This document shows positions 23,747 to 35,133 of a stretch of DNA of 64,000 bases, piece after piece. The notes under the pieces are model-generated. The model searched no databases and was not told the DNA's origin. It saw only the letters and a program-made list of their open reading frames with translations. The stretch is from Diplodia intermedia (taxonomy: Eukaryota > Ascomycota > Dothideomycetes > Botryosphaeriales > Botryosphaeriaceae). A program made the position numbers and the translations under genes. The stretch covers positions 412,847-476,846 of the forward strand of contig JAKEKT010000016.1 in assembly GCA_021495925.1 (NCBI GenBank), read 5' to 3'. Every line of letters starts with the position of its first letter. Position 1 is the stretch's first letter.

Positions 23747-24569
23747 TGCGACGGAAATGCCACAATCCCAATTGCAAGCACGAAGGAGCACCCAAGAGCC
23801 TGGTGATTTTCGGAGGCAGCTGAGCTCTTACTTCGGTGCGAAGTAAAGATGACGTAGGGCGGGCGCTAGGGAGGGATCGGTACGCGAGTCAGCAGCAACC
23901 CAGCCTTATCGCGGGCAAGGATTCTACTAGACGCCGGCCGGAACACGGAGGGGCTGAAGAGCCGCGGGAAAGGAAACACACAAGCGTTGCGAGGCCACAA
24001 GACCGGGTGTTGACGGAATAGAAGAGAAGCAACCCCTAGGGTGTTCCTGCCAGCCACGTCCGGCTGGCCGTTCGTTCTAAATACTCGGTCTCGCCGTCCA
24101 CCCGGCGAAGTTCGGAGCAAGCATTGCACGCAAGAGGGCCCGCATGTCCATCTCCACCGGCGACGCAGTAATCTCAGCCTGGCCACATGAAAAAATCGGC
24201 CTCCTCAACAAATCCAACAATCCTCGAACCCGACATCGGTTCCCCAAGGGGCATGGCGCCGTGGGCTATGCTGTACTGAACTGTCGGACACGGCCTGTTG
24301 GCAGCGGAAAGAACAATGGACGAAACGTTGAGAGGGACGGGAGCCGAGACAATGGACGCCGGCGCGATAAGATGCATTTTAGAATGTCCTGTAGGCATTA
24401 CTTTGTCTATCCATGATGAAGATAATGAAGATGAAGATCCCGCTTTGAAAATGGCTCAACAACCGGGTATAACCGTCTACACAAGGTTCCTGTCTCCCAG
24501 GAACCACAACACCCGACCACTTCCGAGGGCAAAAGGAATTGGACGTCACAAAAAAAGGGCTGTCGGTGC
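23747..24569. other. 820 bp intergenic (NADH dehydrogenase promoter / arginase 3' side)
   Basis: A short purine-rich imperfect repeat (gaagat/aatgaa units) lies at 24416-24440. No gene is recognised. Confidence 0.5.
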
Positions 24570-25719
24570 TTACAGCAGCGTGTCACCCAGCGCACAGCGC
24601 ACGATCGAGCACCCTGCACGAACCGTCTCGGACGCTCCCTGAAGATCCCGTTAGCTTGCTTACTAGAACGCATGTGATTCGTATCTGACGTACCTGAGCC
24701 TCGAGGCTAGGGTTGACCTCGACCAGGTCAAGAGCAATAAGGCTGCCCGTCTCGGCAACACATTCAGCAATGTAGTCGCCCTCGCGCAGGGTAAGACCGC
24801 CCCGCACAGGGGTGCCCGTGCTGGGGGCGAACTGAGGGTCAAGGCTGTCGACGTCAAAGGACAGGTGGATGGGGGTGTCACTGCCAATCCAGCCAAGAGC
24901 CATGTCCATGACCTTGCCAATGCCGTGCCTAAGCGCGATACGTAAGCTCCCGGCCTTTTGTAGCGACCGTCAGACTGCTTACCTGTCAATGTCGTGCATG
25001 GAGAAGGCCTTGATGCCGTTGTCCCGTAGGATCTTCTTCTCGCCCTTGTCGACGTCACGCAGGCCGATGTAGACGAGCTTCTTCACGCTGATCATCTGGT
25101 CCTCCTTGATCCAGCCGAACATGTCCTCCTTGTCCTCCTTGGCCAGACCGGTCAGGAAGGCGACGGGCATGCCGTGGATGTTGCCGCTATCCGACGACTC
25201 GGGGGTGTTGATGTCGGCGTGGGCGTCGACCCAGATGACGGCAATCTCGCGGCCCAAGCGCTCACGGATTGCCTTCGCGGTGCCGGAGATGGAGCCGATG
25301 GCGATGGAATGGTCGCCGCCCAAGGTCAAGACGCAGCGGCCCTTGCGGGCGTGCTCGTAGACCTGCGCGCTCAGCTTGCGCGTGACGGCGCTGACGGTGC
25401 GCGGGCACTTCATGCCGCGGTGGTCTGGATCTTCCTTGGGCAGAACGTCGGCGTAGGTGTGAACCTGGCCGTCGTAGCTGATCTTGAACTCAAGGTCTTC
25501 CTTCAGCTGGTCGAGCAGGCCAGCTTCGACCAGCGCCATGGGCGCGGCATCGACACCTGCTTTCCTCTGCGCACACGCGACCGCGTTAGCCGTGTGCAGC
25601 AAGCCTTGTTAGGGGCGGTCGACTCGACGTACCTGGCCGCCAGAGAAACCAACCGCAACGACGCCCAGGTCGTCACGGGTGGGCAGGAACTTGGGCTGCA
25701 GAGTGGGCGCGTGGGTCAT
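24570..25719 (-). CDS. CAR1: Arginase
   Basis: Exons 25719..25633, 25566..24983, 24928..24694 and 24638..24570; 324 residues, the normal length. It hydrolyses arginine to ornithine and urea in the cytosol. Binuclear manganese ligands are all present: GGDHS (112-116), DAHADINTPE (from 143) and SFDVDSLDP (247-255), followed by TGTPVRGGLTLREG. The N-terminus reads VVAVGFSGGQ into RKAGVDAAP, across an intron with a gctaac branch. The last exon gives GCSIVRCALGDTLL. A TATA-like CATAAATAG lies about 140 bp upstream. All catalytic residues are intact. Neighbours are unrelated, so arginine catabolism is not clustered here. Confidence 0.96.
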
Positions 25720-25857
25720 TGTGAAACACGGAGCGGGTGGAAGCAGAGAAAGGGCAGACAAAGGCTGGAAGGCTGAATGAGGATCTTTGGACGGGGTCTA
25801 CACTGGAATGCCGCGAGCAGATTTGGAGCGAGGAAATTGGCGTGCGACGGGCGGAAG

Positions 25858-25866
25858 CTATTTATG
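25858..25866 (-). promoter_or_regulatory. TATA-like element of arginase
   Basis: On the minus strand the sequence reads CATAAATAG, about 140 bp before the arginase ATG. Position and composition fit a TATA box; this is not proof of use. Confidence 0.35.
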
Positions 25867-27879
25867 CCCCTTTGCCGGGCGGGCTGCATCTCTTCAGGCC
25901 TTACGTAACAGCGCGAAGCTGGCGAAAATTCCTGGTGTTGAGTTTCCCCTAAGTACAGCTGCAGCCGGCGAGGTCGGTTGCAAATGTGCTTAGCGGAAGT
26001 AGTCTGGATAGTGAGGCCTGGGCGGTGCGCACGTTCTCCTGGAGGTGGAGCCCCTGTCGTCCAAGCTCCCAGGAGAGTAAAGTCGCGGCCGCTAGCCACG
26101 ACATGCCCCTGGTCGCAACCGGCAGCGACAAAACAGCGGGTGCGAGGCCTGCCACTCCGTGCTCGGCGCTATCTTATCCCCACGCACCCAGCTCCTTGCT
26201 CCCCTCGCCTTGCCCTCAGCCGTCCCCGTAACCAGACAGCGTCGAATCCTGCCCCCTGCGGCTCGACGCGGCGATTGGATGGTCCGGCTCTTTCTCCCAG
26301 CTCGAACATGCATGCCGGACAGCTTCCCGGAGCCGCACACTGTCAGGCCGGCACCCTTGTTGCAGACCGGTCCGGTAGCTTGATCGCCGTCACATGGCGC
26401 TGCTGTCGGGAATGTCATCCCCTACTCCCACGACGATAATCCGTCTGCAAAGTCCCACCGGGTCAATCTCTGCGGACCGTCCACCTGCTCGACGTGCCCA
26501 CGTTCCTTACCCGAGGATCTGCTTCTTGCCGAGCAACCACTTTCCTTTTTCCTGCCGTATCGCATTAGCCGCCTGGCACAGGGCTGTGCCCCGCCCTGAC
26601 TGTGCTGACGCAGCCCGTCACCCCCACGATTTTTTGCGCGAGTTGTATTATTTTTGCTCCTCCAAAATCCTTCCGTCTTGTGACTATGTGCGGAATGGTT
26701 CGAGGAACACGAGAGCCAGTCGACGCAAGTACGTACTCCGTGGCAATCCCAGAGCCACATAGCTCTCTTTGCAGTGTCGCTAGAAGTGCTTGGAGCTTTG
26801 AAATGGTGCGATCGGACGTGTGCACGCCGTACAGTGGCAAAACTGCCACTCGTCTGGCCGGAAGGGCTCGACAAAAGCCGCCGTGGCAAGGGAAGACATC
26901 TGATGATGGTATACAAATGCCATCGAGGACTGCGACGGTCGAAGAAATCGGTAAGAGAATAGCCGGATGGATCGTGACAGCGTAGACCAGAGAACGTGAT
27001 GGACTCGACATGCATATGGTGATCGCTACGTAGGGGATGGAGTATAGCCGTTTTGGTGTAGACGATGTGCTTCGGAGCCGGACAAACACACATTCTTATT
27101 TCATGCTGGCGTGCCGCTAGTGTCTATCCCTCGGAGAAGAGTAAGATCTGGACATGCTTTACGATACAGTCTCTACTAAATGAAATGGCCATGCTGGTTC
27201 TCAATGTGACTACCGAGAATGATATGAGCTATGAAGAGGTAACACACACTCCCAATGAATCTAGGTAAGAAAATTCCTTGAATGGTGTGTCAATAGTTGG
27301 GGTTTCCATCTAGTCGACAGTGAACTTTCCAGTTTGGTCTAGCGGTTCTTCTGGTGCAGAAGAAGCTTTAAATACCAGATACAATGACGGAGGATTGGTA
27401 TTGCTAGGTGGCAGCTAATTGCTGCTCTTAAAATCTCGTCCTTCCTCTTCCAGAAGTCAATTACATCCTATCCCATCTGTTTTATTGCAATGGCGCGAGA
27501 ATACTGTTTGTTGGGGTTGAGACCAAGGTATACGCACGTCACTTTGGCTTCAGCGGCGTCACTAAAGCGAAAGTACTAACGAGGGTCAAAGTTCTTGATC
27601 AGAGTACAAGTCACCTGGGCGGGCTGAAGAGGACTATGCCGAGAGCCTTTAGAATAACGTGGGTCCAACTGGAGCGAGTCGCTCCCTGAGTAATGTTGAA
27701 TTGGAGCCAAGCGAAGCGGATGCGGCGAAGAGTGGAAACATACCCCTAGCGTTGCTCCGAGACGAAGCCACGAAGGAGTTGTGCGTTGAGACAGGCCATA
27801 TTTAACATCGACATAAGCCGAGTACGTCCGTGTCGGCCCCATGCCTTGTCGAAACGCTGAAAGTCGAAGTAAGTAACTA

Positions 27880-28251
27880 TCAAGACGGGAGAAATGATAA
27901 ATGATGGAACTGATCGTTTTTATACAGGGTGCTGATTGAGCCGAGCTTCTTGGCTCTGTGCGTGGGATAAGTATAGCGGCCAGCTTTAGCGCGCCATCTT
28001 CGGTTGGTATCCGATTGAGAGAAAGTTCTCTTAAACAGTGTGTAATACTCATTCCATAAGTTGCAAGCCCGTGCGTACCGTGTCTTTGAAGACGGAGACT
28101 TGGAGGGGAGACTGGACTCCGCTACCGCCTTCTCCGCAGCACGCCTATCAGCTCCAGTAAAGACGAGAGTATCGGGCGGGAGGATAGGAATCCGGGCGAG
28201 ACCGTATGCGGATGAGACCGCAGAACTCTCGGCGAGAGGATAGAAAACCAT
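27880..28251 (-). CDS. Orphan ORF, 123 codons, possible mobile-element relic
   Basis: It starts with an ATG and reads MVFYPLAESSAV.., then AADRR-like acidic/basic text and SSKTRYARACNLWNEYYTLF. That last piece resembles the helical core-binding segment found near the N-terminus of tyrosine-recombinase-type proteins, including fungal DUF3435 proteins. The resemblance is weak and judged by eye. The frame ends without any catalytic R..HxxR..Y region, and no continuation exon could be joined. If real, it is a fragment. Confidence 0.25.
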   Translation of the reverse strand: MVFYPLAESSAVSSAYGLARIPILPPDTLVFTGADRRAAEKAVAESSLPSKSPSSKTRYARACNLWNEYYTLFKRTFSQSDTNRRWRAKAGRYTYPTHRAKKLGSISTLYKNDQFHHLSFLPS

Positions 28252-28518
28252 GGGCTCGGTAGTAGTGAAATGACCGGAAGTGTCCTCCGGTTACGGGAAA
28301 CGGCGAGGATCTCAACTTCGGGGTGGGACAGGCGATGAGAGATAATGAGGAAAGTCCGGGCGGCTTGGGCGAAGCACAAGGTGACCTGTAGCGGTTACTG
28401 AGAAGTGAGGACGTTAGACGGAGGGGCATATGGAAAGACGCGCAGAAGTAACTGACATTGAGCGCAGAATAGGTCCGGACGCTATCGGGCTCGACCGTCT
28501 ACTAAAACACCTCTTAGT

Positions 28519-28788
28519 ATGGCTCCGCTGACGATCTATAACCTACTGTCCGAAGTCCAGATGACCGGTGTGCGTCACTGTCACGCTCCCCTACCATTTG
28601 TTGCCCCGCTGAACGCTCAGAACGTACGCACGAACAAGAACTTACACATCATCCGTAGCGTTTCTGTCAGCTTGATCTCCCGTAACCAGCTCGAGAACAG
28701 GGAATCCCTGCTGGGGGCGGTAATCGCCTCGGCCAGCGGTGCCTGTCTCGCCAAAAACACTACTGCCACGAAGGACAGAGCAGTTTGA
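28519..28788 (+). CDS. Orphan ORF, 89 codons
   Basis: It opens MAPLTIYNLLSEVQ and closes AKNTTATKDRAV. No domain, signal peptide or homologue is recognised. It is divergent from the 28251 ORF, with 270 bp between. It may be chance. Confidence 0.15.
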   Translation: MAPLTIYNLLSEVQMTGVRHCHAPLPFVAPLNAQNVRTNKNLHIIRSVSVSLISRNQLENRESLLGAVIASASGACLAKNTTATKDRAV

Positions 28789-29420
28789 GCAGCCACAGAG
28801 AGGAATTAAGACAGCTTTTATTCGGCTGGCCGAGATAGTAGCGTGGGCTATCCGATGGGATATGATTTAAAATTCATGTAAACTTATCTTCAGGTCACGG
28901 TGGGTGACAAAAAAGTTGACCACCCGCATATGCGTTACACAGTTGCCGCATTAAAATATATGTGGTCACTCGAATATAAGATCTGGACGTAAATATGCGA
29001 ATTTAAACCCTATGTTTGCGTCCTGAACTTGTATTTAACTGCCTATCCCATGTAGGATTTTTCTTTTTTAATAGTGAAGAAAAAAGGACATGCCAGTCCA
29101 TAAACGCACACATGCAGATTGCCACAAAACTCTGAGCTCCTGAATGACGGGTGCTGATAGGAAGATAAGGGGTAGTACAAGGAGCAGATAGAGACTTCTA
29201 TGAAGTAGCCCCTCCTAACTAGAATGATAAGCCGCGATGGCCGAAAATGGTATCAAAGAGAAATAACAGAAAGAAGCAAGATGTAACAACATAGCATGAG
29301 GGTAATTGAGAAAAAAAATAATAAAGACACCTACTTCCATGAACTCTAGTAAGTATGAACTGAGAAAACGGACGATGGAGTAAAATTAGTAGCAAAGATA
29401 CGCGGAAACTCATAGTTCGC

Positions 29421-31541
29421 TCACTCATCAAAAACAGGCTCCAACCGCACACCGCCAAAGCTCCACCCGCCCACGGTGACGCCCTCCTCGAACTTCTTCG
29501 TCACCAGTAGGCCAAGGGCGCCGTCCAAGCCGACCTCGACCTCGACGTCACCAGCGATCTCGACCCAGCCGCGGCCGTTACGGTCCGCGTAGCGTGAGCG
29601 GCCGACACGCACGCGCACGGCGTCGGGGTGCAGCAGCACGGGCACGACGTCGGGCGTGATCTTGACGTCGACGAAGCGGCTGCCGAAGGTCTTGGTGTCG
29701 AAGGGCTTGCCGACCGAGAACACGAGCTCTGTTGGTGGGCGGATGTTGTCATTCACCTGTTCACTACCGCTGGCAGAACCCTCTCCGGCTTTGGTAGTAC
29801 CGGCACCGGTGATGATGCTTTTCGCGGGGTCGAAGAAGCACACGATGAATTTGACGCGATACTTTCCCGGTGGGATCCCAGTGCGTAGTGCGCGCAGGCA
29901 CACGTTCTCCGCGCGGCGGCACGTCAGCACCACGCTCTCCTCGCGGCGGCCGTCACCGTCCAGGTCGACCGCCACGGGCAAGATCTTTTGAGAGCGCCCG
30001 CTACGCGGATCGACAGCAAGGCCGGCCCTGCCGGAGGGGCTGGTGTCGCGGTTCTCGGTGAGGCGCTGATGGTCGCTGAGGGTGGGCCTGACGCCGAGCG
30101 GGAAGCCCGTCTTGAAGTCGAGCTCCTCGGATACGAATTCGCCGTCGACAAGCCCCCTGCCTGCTATGCCACAGCGGAAGGCGAGCGCGCCTATCTCGAA
30201 CTTCGGTGGCAGTGCCGATAGTTTGACCATTAGTTCGCTGAGCTTGCGCGCTCGCAGAACTTGGTGCGGGTCGCGCATGTACTGTTCCGTCAGCGCCGCC
30301 ATCTCGTCCTCCTTCATCCACTGCTCGAGCGACACGTCGGCCAGCCCGCTCTCGACGTCGAAGCGGCTATAGCGCGTCGGTGAGCCGTAGTACATGCGCT
30401 GCATCTCGTTGTCGACGCGTGCTGTGCCCGTCGCCATCGAGGCTAGTGCCGACGCGAGCGCGATGTCGGTGCCCAGGCCGAACGGGAGCCAACTGGCAAT
30501 CTTCTTGACCGAGGGGATGGTCTGGAGTCCGGTGCCAACGGACACTATAACGCCGATGGACCGGCCCTCCCAGATAGACTTGGCGGCGTAGTCAACCTCG
30601 GCGCAGGGGTTGTTGAAGCCCACGCCACCATCGAGATAGGACATGCGCGGGGTTCCAAACGTCATCTCCTCGAAGAAGGTCGGCGCGGCGGACGTGGCAC
30701 GCAGCGCCTCCCAGATTTTTGTTTGTCGGTCGTTTGGGTCATACGTAGAGATGATGCGCGGTAGGCCAAGTGCGTTCTTGAGGGTGGTGACGACAAAGGT
30801 GCGGCATCCTTTCCGGTTCGCCCTGCGGTGAACCGAGCCTTTGGGGTGCACGCGGAAAGTGTTTCTTCTCGTCAGACCGTCCTTTGATCGGATGGAGAGG
30901 GTGTCCAGGTCCTTGGACATTTTGCTGCTGTAGCTCTGCCACAGTGTTGTGTGCGACTCCTCGATTTCTTGCGGAATGCTGAAGCTCTCTTCGGGCGATT
31001 CTGTGAAGCGTGGCGGGGTCGGCTGGTCGGCCCATATGCTCTCACCTTGGAGGTCGAATGGCTCAATGATCTCCTCGAACAACGAGTCATCCCACATGGG
31101 CTCGTCTTCCCGGTAGCCCAGCTCCACGAGTGCGGACTTGATTGCGGCCTCGAGGACGGCGCCGGAGAAGCGGGTAGGGCCGGTGGGCAGCTTAATGCCG
31201 AGAAGCTTGAAGGAGCGGTCCTTCTTGAAGATCTCTTCGGCGAGTTTTCTGTAGATGTGAATGCATTGCTTGACGTCGAGCCGCAGTCTCCCGAGAAGGA
31301 CGGCGATGATGCCGCCGGTCGAGGTGCCGCCGATGAGGTCGAAGTAGTCGCAGGGCTTGAGCGGCTTGGTGTGCTTTGGGTCGCGCTTCCCCAGGCGTTT
31401 TTCCTGGTGTGCAATGTTCTCCATCAGGTCATCCAGGACCATCAAGCTCGAGAGGCCGCGCACCCCACCGCCGTCGAGGGAGAGAAGGCGGAGCGGAGCG
31501 TGCGGGTTCTGCTGCAACCCTTCCATAGGTGGTGAGCGCAT
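29421..31541 (-). CDS. Patatin-like phospholipase / acyl hydrolase
   Basis: A single exon of 706 residues. The patatin fold is complete: oxyanion-hole motif DGGGVRGL (23-30), nucleophile elbow GGTSTGG (Ser74) and the Asp of the dyad in SYLDGGVGFNNP (Asp304). The enzyme should release fatty acids from phospho- or neutral lipids. After residue about 480 comes a C-terminal region of about 220 residues rich in beta-prone segments (VDLDGDGRREESVVLTCRR.., EVEVGLDGALGLLV) that I do not recognise. No signal peptide or membrane span is seen. There is no NB-ARC/TPR region, so it is not a patatin-NLR fusion. A TATA box lies 50 bp upstream of the ATG. All active-site residues are intact. Confidence 0.9.
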   Translation of the reverse strand: MRSPPMEGLQQNPHAPLRLLSLDGGGVRGLSSLMVLDDLMENIAHQEKRLGKRDPKHTKPLKPCDYFDLIGGTSTGGIIAVLLGRLRLDVKQCIHIYRKLAEEIFKKDRSFKLLGIKLPTGPTRFSGAVLEAAIKSALVELGYREDEPMWDDSLFEEIIEPFDLQGESIWADQPTPPRFTESPEESFSIPQEIEESHTTLWQSYSSKMSKDLDTLSIRSKDGLTRRNTFRVHPKGSVHRRANRKGCRTFVVTTLKNALGLPRIISTYDPNDRQTKIWEALRATSAAPTFFEEMTFGTPRMSYLDGGVGFNNPCAEVDYAAKSIWEGRSIGVIVSVGTGLQTIPSVKKIASWLPFGLGTDIALASALASMATGTARVDNEMQRMYYGSPTRYSRFDVESGLADVSLEQWMKEDEMAALTEQYMRDPHQVLRARKLSELMVKLSALPPKFEIGALAFRCGIAGRGLVDGEFVSEELDFKTGFPLGVRPTLSDHQRLTENRDTSPSGRAGLAVDPRSGRSQKILPVAVDLDGDGRREESVVLTCRRAENVCLRALRTGIPPGKYRVKFIVCFFDPAKSIITGAGTTKAGEGSASGSEQVNDNIRPPTELVFSVGKPFDTKTFGSRFVDVKITPDVVPVLLHPDAVRVRVGRSRYADRNGRGWVEIAGDVEVEVGLDGALGLLVTKKFEEGVTVGGWSFGGVRLEPVFDE

Positions 31542-32534
31542 GTTTGCTGTTTGGTGGTGGGGACTGAACAGGCCGACATGCAGGGGGGATTTTATATACG
31601 CAGCCGTGGATGGTCCAGAGGTCGCCTGTGACGCAACCCGGAGGCGAGGGTTTTCGGCGGACGAGAGGGGCGCGGGGGGTGAGTCAAGTGTTTCTTGCTG
31701 AAGACTGGGAATGTCTGTTTCTGCTCAACGTGGACTGGGTCTTGTGCGACGCGGTTGGCCAGCTCACAAACGCTACTGCCTAAACGGGGCGAACGGCCAT
31801 GTGAGCATCAACGCAGGCGAAAACCCAGGCAAGCAAAGGTGGGTAGGCGAAAGCGACGGGACGGGACGCGGTGGAGCCGCCGGAGGCTGGCTATATCGCT
31901 GCTCGAGTGGCTGGGCAGGGCAGCAATCGGAGCAAGCAAGCGAGGCGATGCGGCTGAAGGCTTCTAATTTGGTCAGCCCGCCCGGCAGCCGGCACATGGG
32001 GGGCGCTGACTGTTCGTCCGCTGCAGCCAATGGCAAGAGTGTCAGCTGCCGCCGTCCGTCTTGTGGTGCTCGTCGCGCTGGTCATGGGGACGCCATGCCG
32101 ATCTTCTGTGGCGCCTTCCCCGCCGCCCTGCGCCTTCTCCGGCCTGAAGCGTCGGACTGGTTGGTGTGCGCATCGCAGCTGCCACGATTGGTTGGGCACG
32201 ATAAGCGGTAGTCCTCTTCGGGTGGCTTCTAAAACAGCACCTCTATTGCACCTGGCCGTCACATTTGCCTCTGAAACAGCGACACGCAAAGAATGAGATA
32301 GGACGAACGGCATGAGTGTGGCAGCTAGTGTGCCTCCCTTTCTGCATGAACAAGCCGGCCAAGTGCTGAGATCGAGGCCCGCCGTTCTGTCAAGCCTCAA
32401 TACTCGAGTCTGAGTACACGAACGGTGTCTCCCTCATCAGGTGCATGTGGACAGACACTTGAGTGAACCGAGTCGTCCACAGGGCTGGTACAACCGACGT
32501 AGGCCTCGACCGTGGCTGCTCGACTTCTGGCGTT
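31542..32534. other. 1.0 kb intergenic (patatin promoter / GNAT 3' side)
   Basis: No gene is recognised. Plus-strand frames of up to 166 codons are motif-free. Confidence 0.5.
31590..31598 (-). promoter_or_regulatory. TATA box of the patatin-like gene
   Basis: On the minus strand it reads TATATAAAA, about 50 bp upstream of the start codon; it is the best TATA match noticed in the window. Confidence 0.55.
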
Positions 32535-33159
32535 CTACATGGCAAGAGATGCACCGGGTCGCGGCAACCGATAGACGTGCGTATCCCTCAGGCCCATCGT
32601 CGGGCTCCGGAAGTTTTTCTCTTTCGTTTCCCACAGGACAAAGCCGCATTTCACGAGCACTCTGCGGCTTCCTTCGTGGTCGGGGTCGATCTCGGCAGTG
32701 GCATAGTCGTAGACGCCGTCGTACTTTTTCCAGAACAAGGGCAGGAACGCCGTGACCGCCTCGGTGGCCAAGCCCTTGCCCCAGAAATCGGGGTGCATCA
32801 GGTAGCCGATCTCAGGCGCGCGGGCAGCACCCAGCACGCCGATGACCCTGGGGGCCGTGTGTTCCTGGCCGGTGGGTAGGAGCTCGATAGAGAAGTTGTA
32901 ACAGTTTGGTCGGCCCAGGCAGCCGCGGACCCAGTCCTCAGTCTGCGAGACATCAGTAGCCGGGCCCGTTGGACTGTGGCGCCAAGTCAGCTCTGCGCCC
33001 GGACTACCCAAGCAGGCACGCAACCGCGTACGTGTACTTCATGACCTCGGGGTGTTCGCGGAGCAGGTGCATGGCGGCGACATCATCGAGGCGCAGGCGC
33101 CGCAGTAGAATACGGGTGGTGCTGGCGCGCTCGCCCTGCGGCTCTGCCGGTGCGGACAT
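32535..33159 (-). CDS. GNAT-family N-acetyltransferase
   Basis: Exons 33159..33032 and 32973..32535; 188 residues. Splicing at cac|gtacgc..gccacag| joins REHPEVMKYT to PTGPATDVSQ. The acetyl-CoA-binding region is EIGYLMHPDFWGKGLATEAV, followed by a C-terminal VLVKCGFVLWETKEKNF, the pattern of the RimJ/RimL-like acetyltransferase_3 branch. The substrate is unknown; such proteins acetylate protein N-termini, amino acids or small molecules. The start is the ATG before SAPAEPQG. The intron branch agctgac sits close to the acceptor. No targeting signal is visible. Confidence 0.85.
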
Positions 33160-33795
33160 TGCGCGTTGGCGTGGATGAGGACCAGCGGGTGGTTTTAGTC
33201 AGATGGGAAGGAGGCGTGGAGTCATCACGGGGCGGAGCTCTGGCTGTTGCTGTTGGCTGTAACCTTGGCATGGCTCTCTTCGGAGGCTGGGGGCTGGGGG
33301 CCTAAGCCGAGAGCGTCTACATCGCATTGCGAGGGATGGGACGACGGGTTTGTTCGAGATCTCGAGATCGAGGGACTCGGCGACGACGATCCCTGCACCG
33401 GCCACCTCTTCCCTTCGTCTACCCACACACCCACCAACTGTGCGACCCTGGGCCTGCATGCGGAACGCCTTCCCGAACTTGGATGCACTGCTTCGCGCGT
33501 CGGGCTCTGCGGCTCTGCTCCCCTGCATCGGCACACCCCCCGCCTCCCGTCGTTGCCCAGTCATCTCTGTCACACGTGGCCGCTTCCAACGTTGCACATG
33601 ATGTCGCCCATTCTCTCCGAACTGTCAACGGTTTCCGCCCAAGGCCGCAACGAAGGGACAAGGCTGGCGTTGGAGCATCATGTGCACTGCGGCCTCTTTT
33701 AGTCGGGTCCGGAATTATGTCACCGATTCTGCGCGAGGGTGGTCAGAAAAGCCTCGTTCTGCTGCTCTGACTCTTGGCCTTGCGGCGCCTCAACG
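33160..33795. other. 640 bp intergenic
   Basis: This is the promoter of the GNAT gene and the 3' side of the rhodopsin-domain gene. Open frames are motif-free. Confidence 0.5.
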
Positions 33796-35133
33796 TCAGC
33801 CTGCTATTGCTGTCTCTGCCTCCTGCTCGTTCGTCGGAGTTGAGTTTGTCTCCACGCGCATCGTTTTGAGGATCCCCGACCGCTCGCTCGACAAGATAAG
33901 CTCTTCGCTCTCGTTGTCCGCCCCACCTCTGACAGTGTTCCGGACCCCGCTATGACGTCTCTTGTACACATCGAAGTCCACGAGTTCTTGTGGTTTGAAT
34001 CTTCGATCTGAAGAGAATACTCCGCCCGCCGACTTGCTTCCCCCGTCCTTTCTCGACCGGCTTGAGGAAGTGCCCCGAAACGTCCCCTTGAAAATCGGCC
34101 GAAGCGGTGGGATACAGGCCGTGACGATTGCGATATTACATTCCACCTGAGACCAGAGGAGTATCTGATTTCATGTCAGCCGGATCGTTCCTCCCATTCC
34201 CGTGCGAAAAACTCACATATATCGCATCGTAAGGAACGTCTTTGGAAACGGTGTATATGTAAAGCGCGTTGAGACGCACTACTGACGCAGCTACCGCGAC
34301 ACTGCCGGTCATGAAAACACCGATCAAGGCCCCTAAAATGTCAGCACCAGTAAACATCCTAACACACTCCTACTCACAGCGCCGATTTTTGGGAATATTC
34401 AGCTTCACTAATACTAGAATGGGAAGTACCAGTATGGCGAAGTCTGTCGCAATGCTCACTCCGGCCATTGAAAAGTATGCCTTGGGGATATTGTTGCAGC
34501 CCTTTGGAAACGTCGGGCTCCAAGCGTCGGACATTTTGTGAGGGCATTCGAAGGCGTTGACAAACACCACGACGACTGTATACGTGGCGACAACCGCCGC
34601 GATCACCCACACCCATAACTTGAACACCTTCTGAGAGAATATTCTGTAGTAGAGCGCAAGGATGCTTGCTTTGACGAAGAACAACGCGAACGGATACACC
34701 AGCTGGTAGGCGTACCAATGCTTCAGTGTCGGAACAAGGATTTCTGGAGGTAAGTCGGCAAGATGCCTCCTGTTGTTGGTTGATTAGCGTCGCATTTCAA
34801 ATGAACCTAGTGAGTCGTTACCCTGTACCGTAGCTGACGTGTATAACGTTGGCTACACTCAAACCGAGAACAACCAGAAAGGCGGCAGCTATGAAATAGT
34901 CATCCGCACCAACGTATCTGACGTAGAAGATTCGGCAGTAAAATCTATGGATGTCAGCAGATGCGTTCAATTCCCTGACGTGAAAATCTCAAATGCCACT
35001 GATTCCAATCGACCTAGCGTTCTTACCTGAGAACCACAGTGATGGTCGAGAAAAGGAGGAGCAGCCCCAAGAGAGCCAGGAACATGGGCTGCCGAGATCC
35101 ATTGTAAGCTGTGATCTCCTGCATCTTGGACAT
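33796..35133 (-). CDS. Seven-helix integral membrane protein, fungal rhodopsin-domain family
   Basis: Exons 35133..35027, 34944..34822, 34769..34378, 34332..34217 and 34164..33796; 368 residues. Helices are visible at FLALLGLLLLFSTITVVL, DDYFIAAAFLVVLGLSVANV, YPFALFFVKASILALYY, VWVIAAVVATYTVVVVFVNA, ATDFAILVLPILVLV, LIGVFMTGSVAVAASVVRL and CNIAIVTACIPPLRPIF. It has the family signatures SYGTGRHLADLPPE after helix 2, the loop Cys in FECPHKMSDAW, and a soluble tail. Exon 2 ends at acagg|gtaacg rather than the earlier cgg|gtacag because only this keeps GRHLADLP. The function of this large family is unknown and receptor roles are only suggested. It is divergent from the tyrosinase gene. Confidence 0.88.

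Larger units (their letters stand above)
25720..29420. other. 3.7 kb gene-poor segment with orphan ORFs
   Basis: Between the arginase start and the patatin 3' end no domain-bearing gene was found. From about 26950 the sequence becomes AT-richer and stop-dense compared with the flanks, and 28800-29400 is nearly devoid of open frames. Two divergent orphan ORFs (27880-28251 minus and 28519-28788 plus) are listed separately. This looks like a decayed insertion or a subtelomere-like accessory patch; terminal repeats were not found by eye. Confidence 0.5.

Noticed and set aside
27335..27410. Possible tRNA-like sequence (tttggtctagcggttcttctggtgc)
   Set aside because: A B-box-like stretch is present, but no cloverleaf with paired acceptor and anticodon stems could be drawn.
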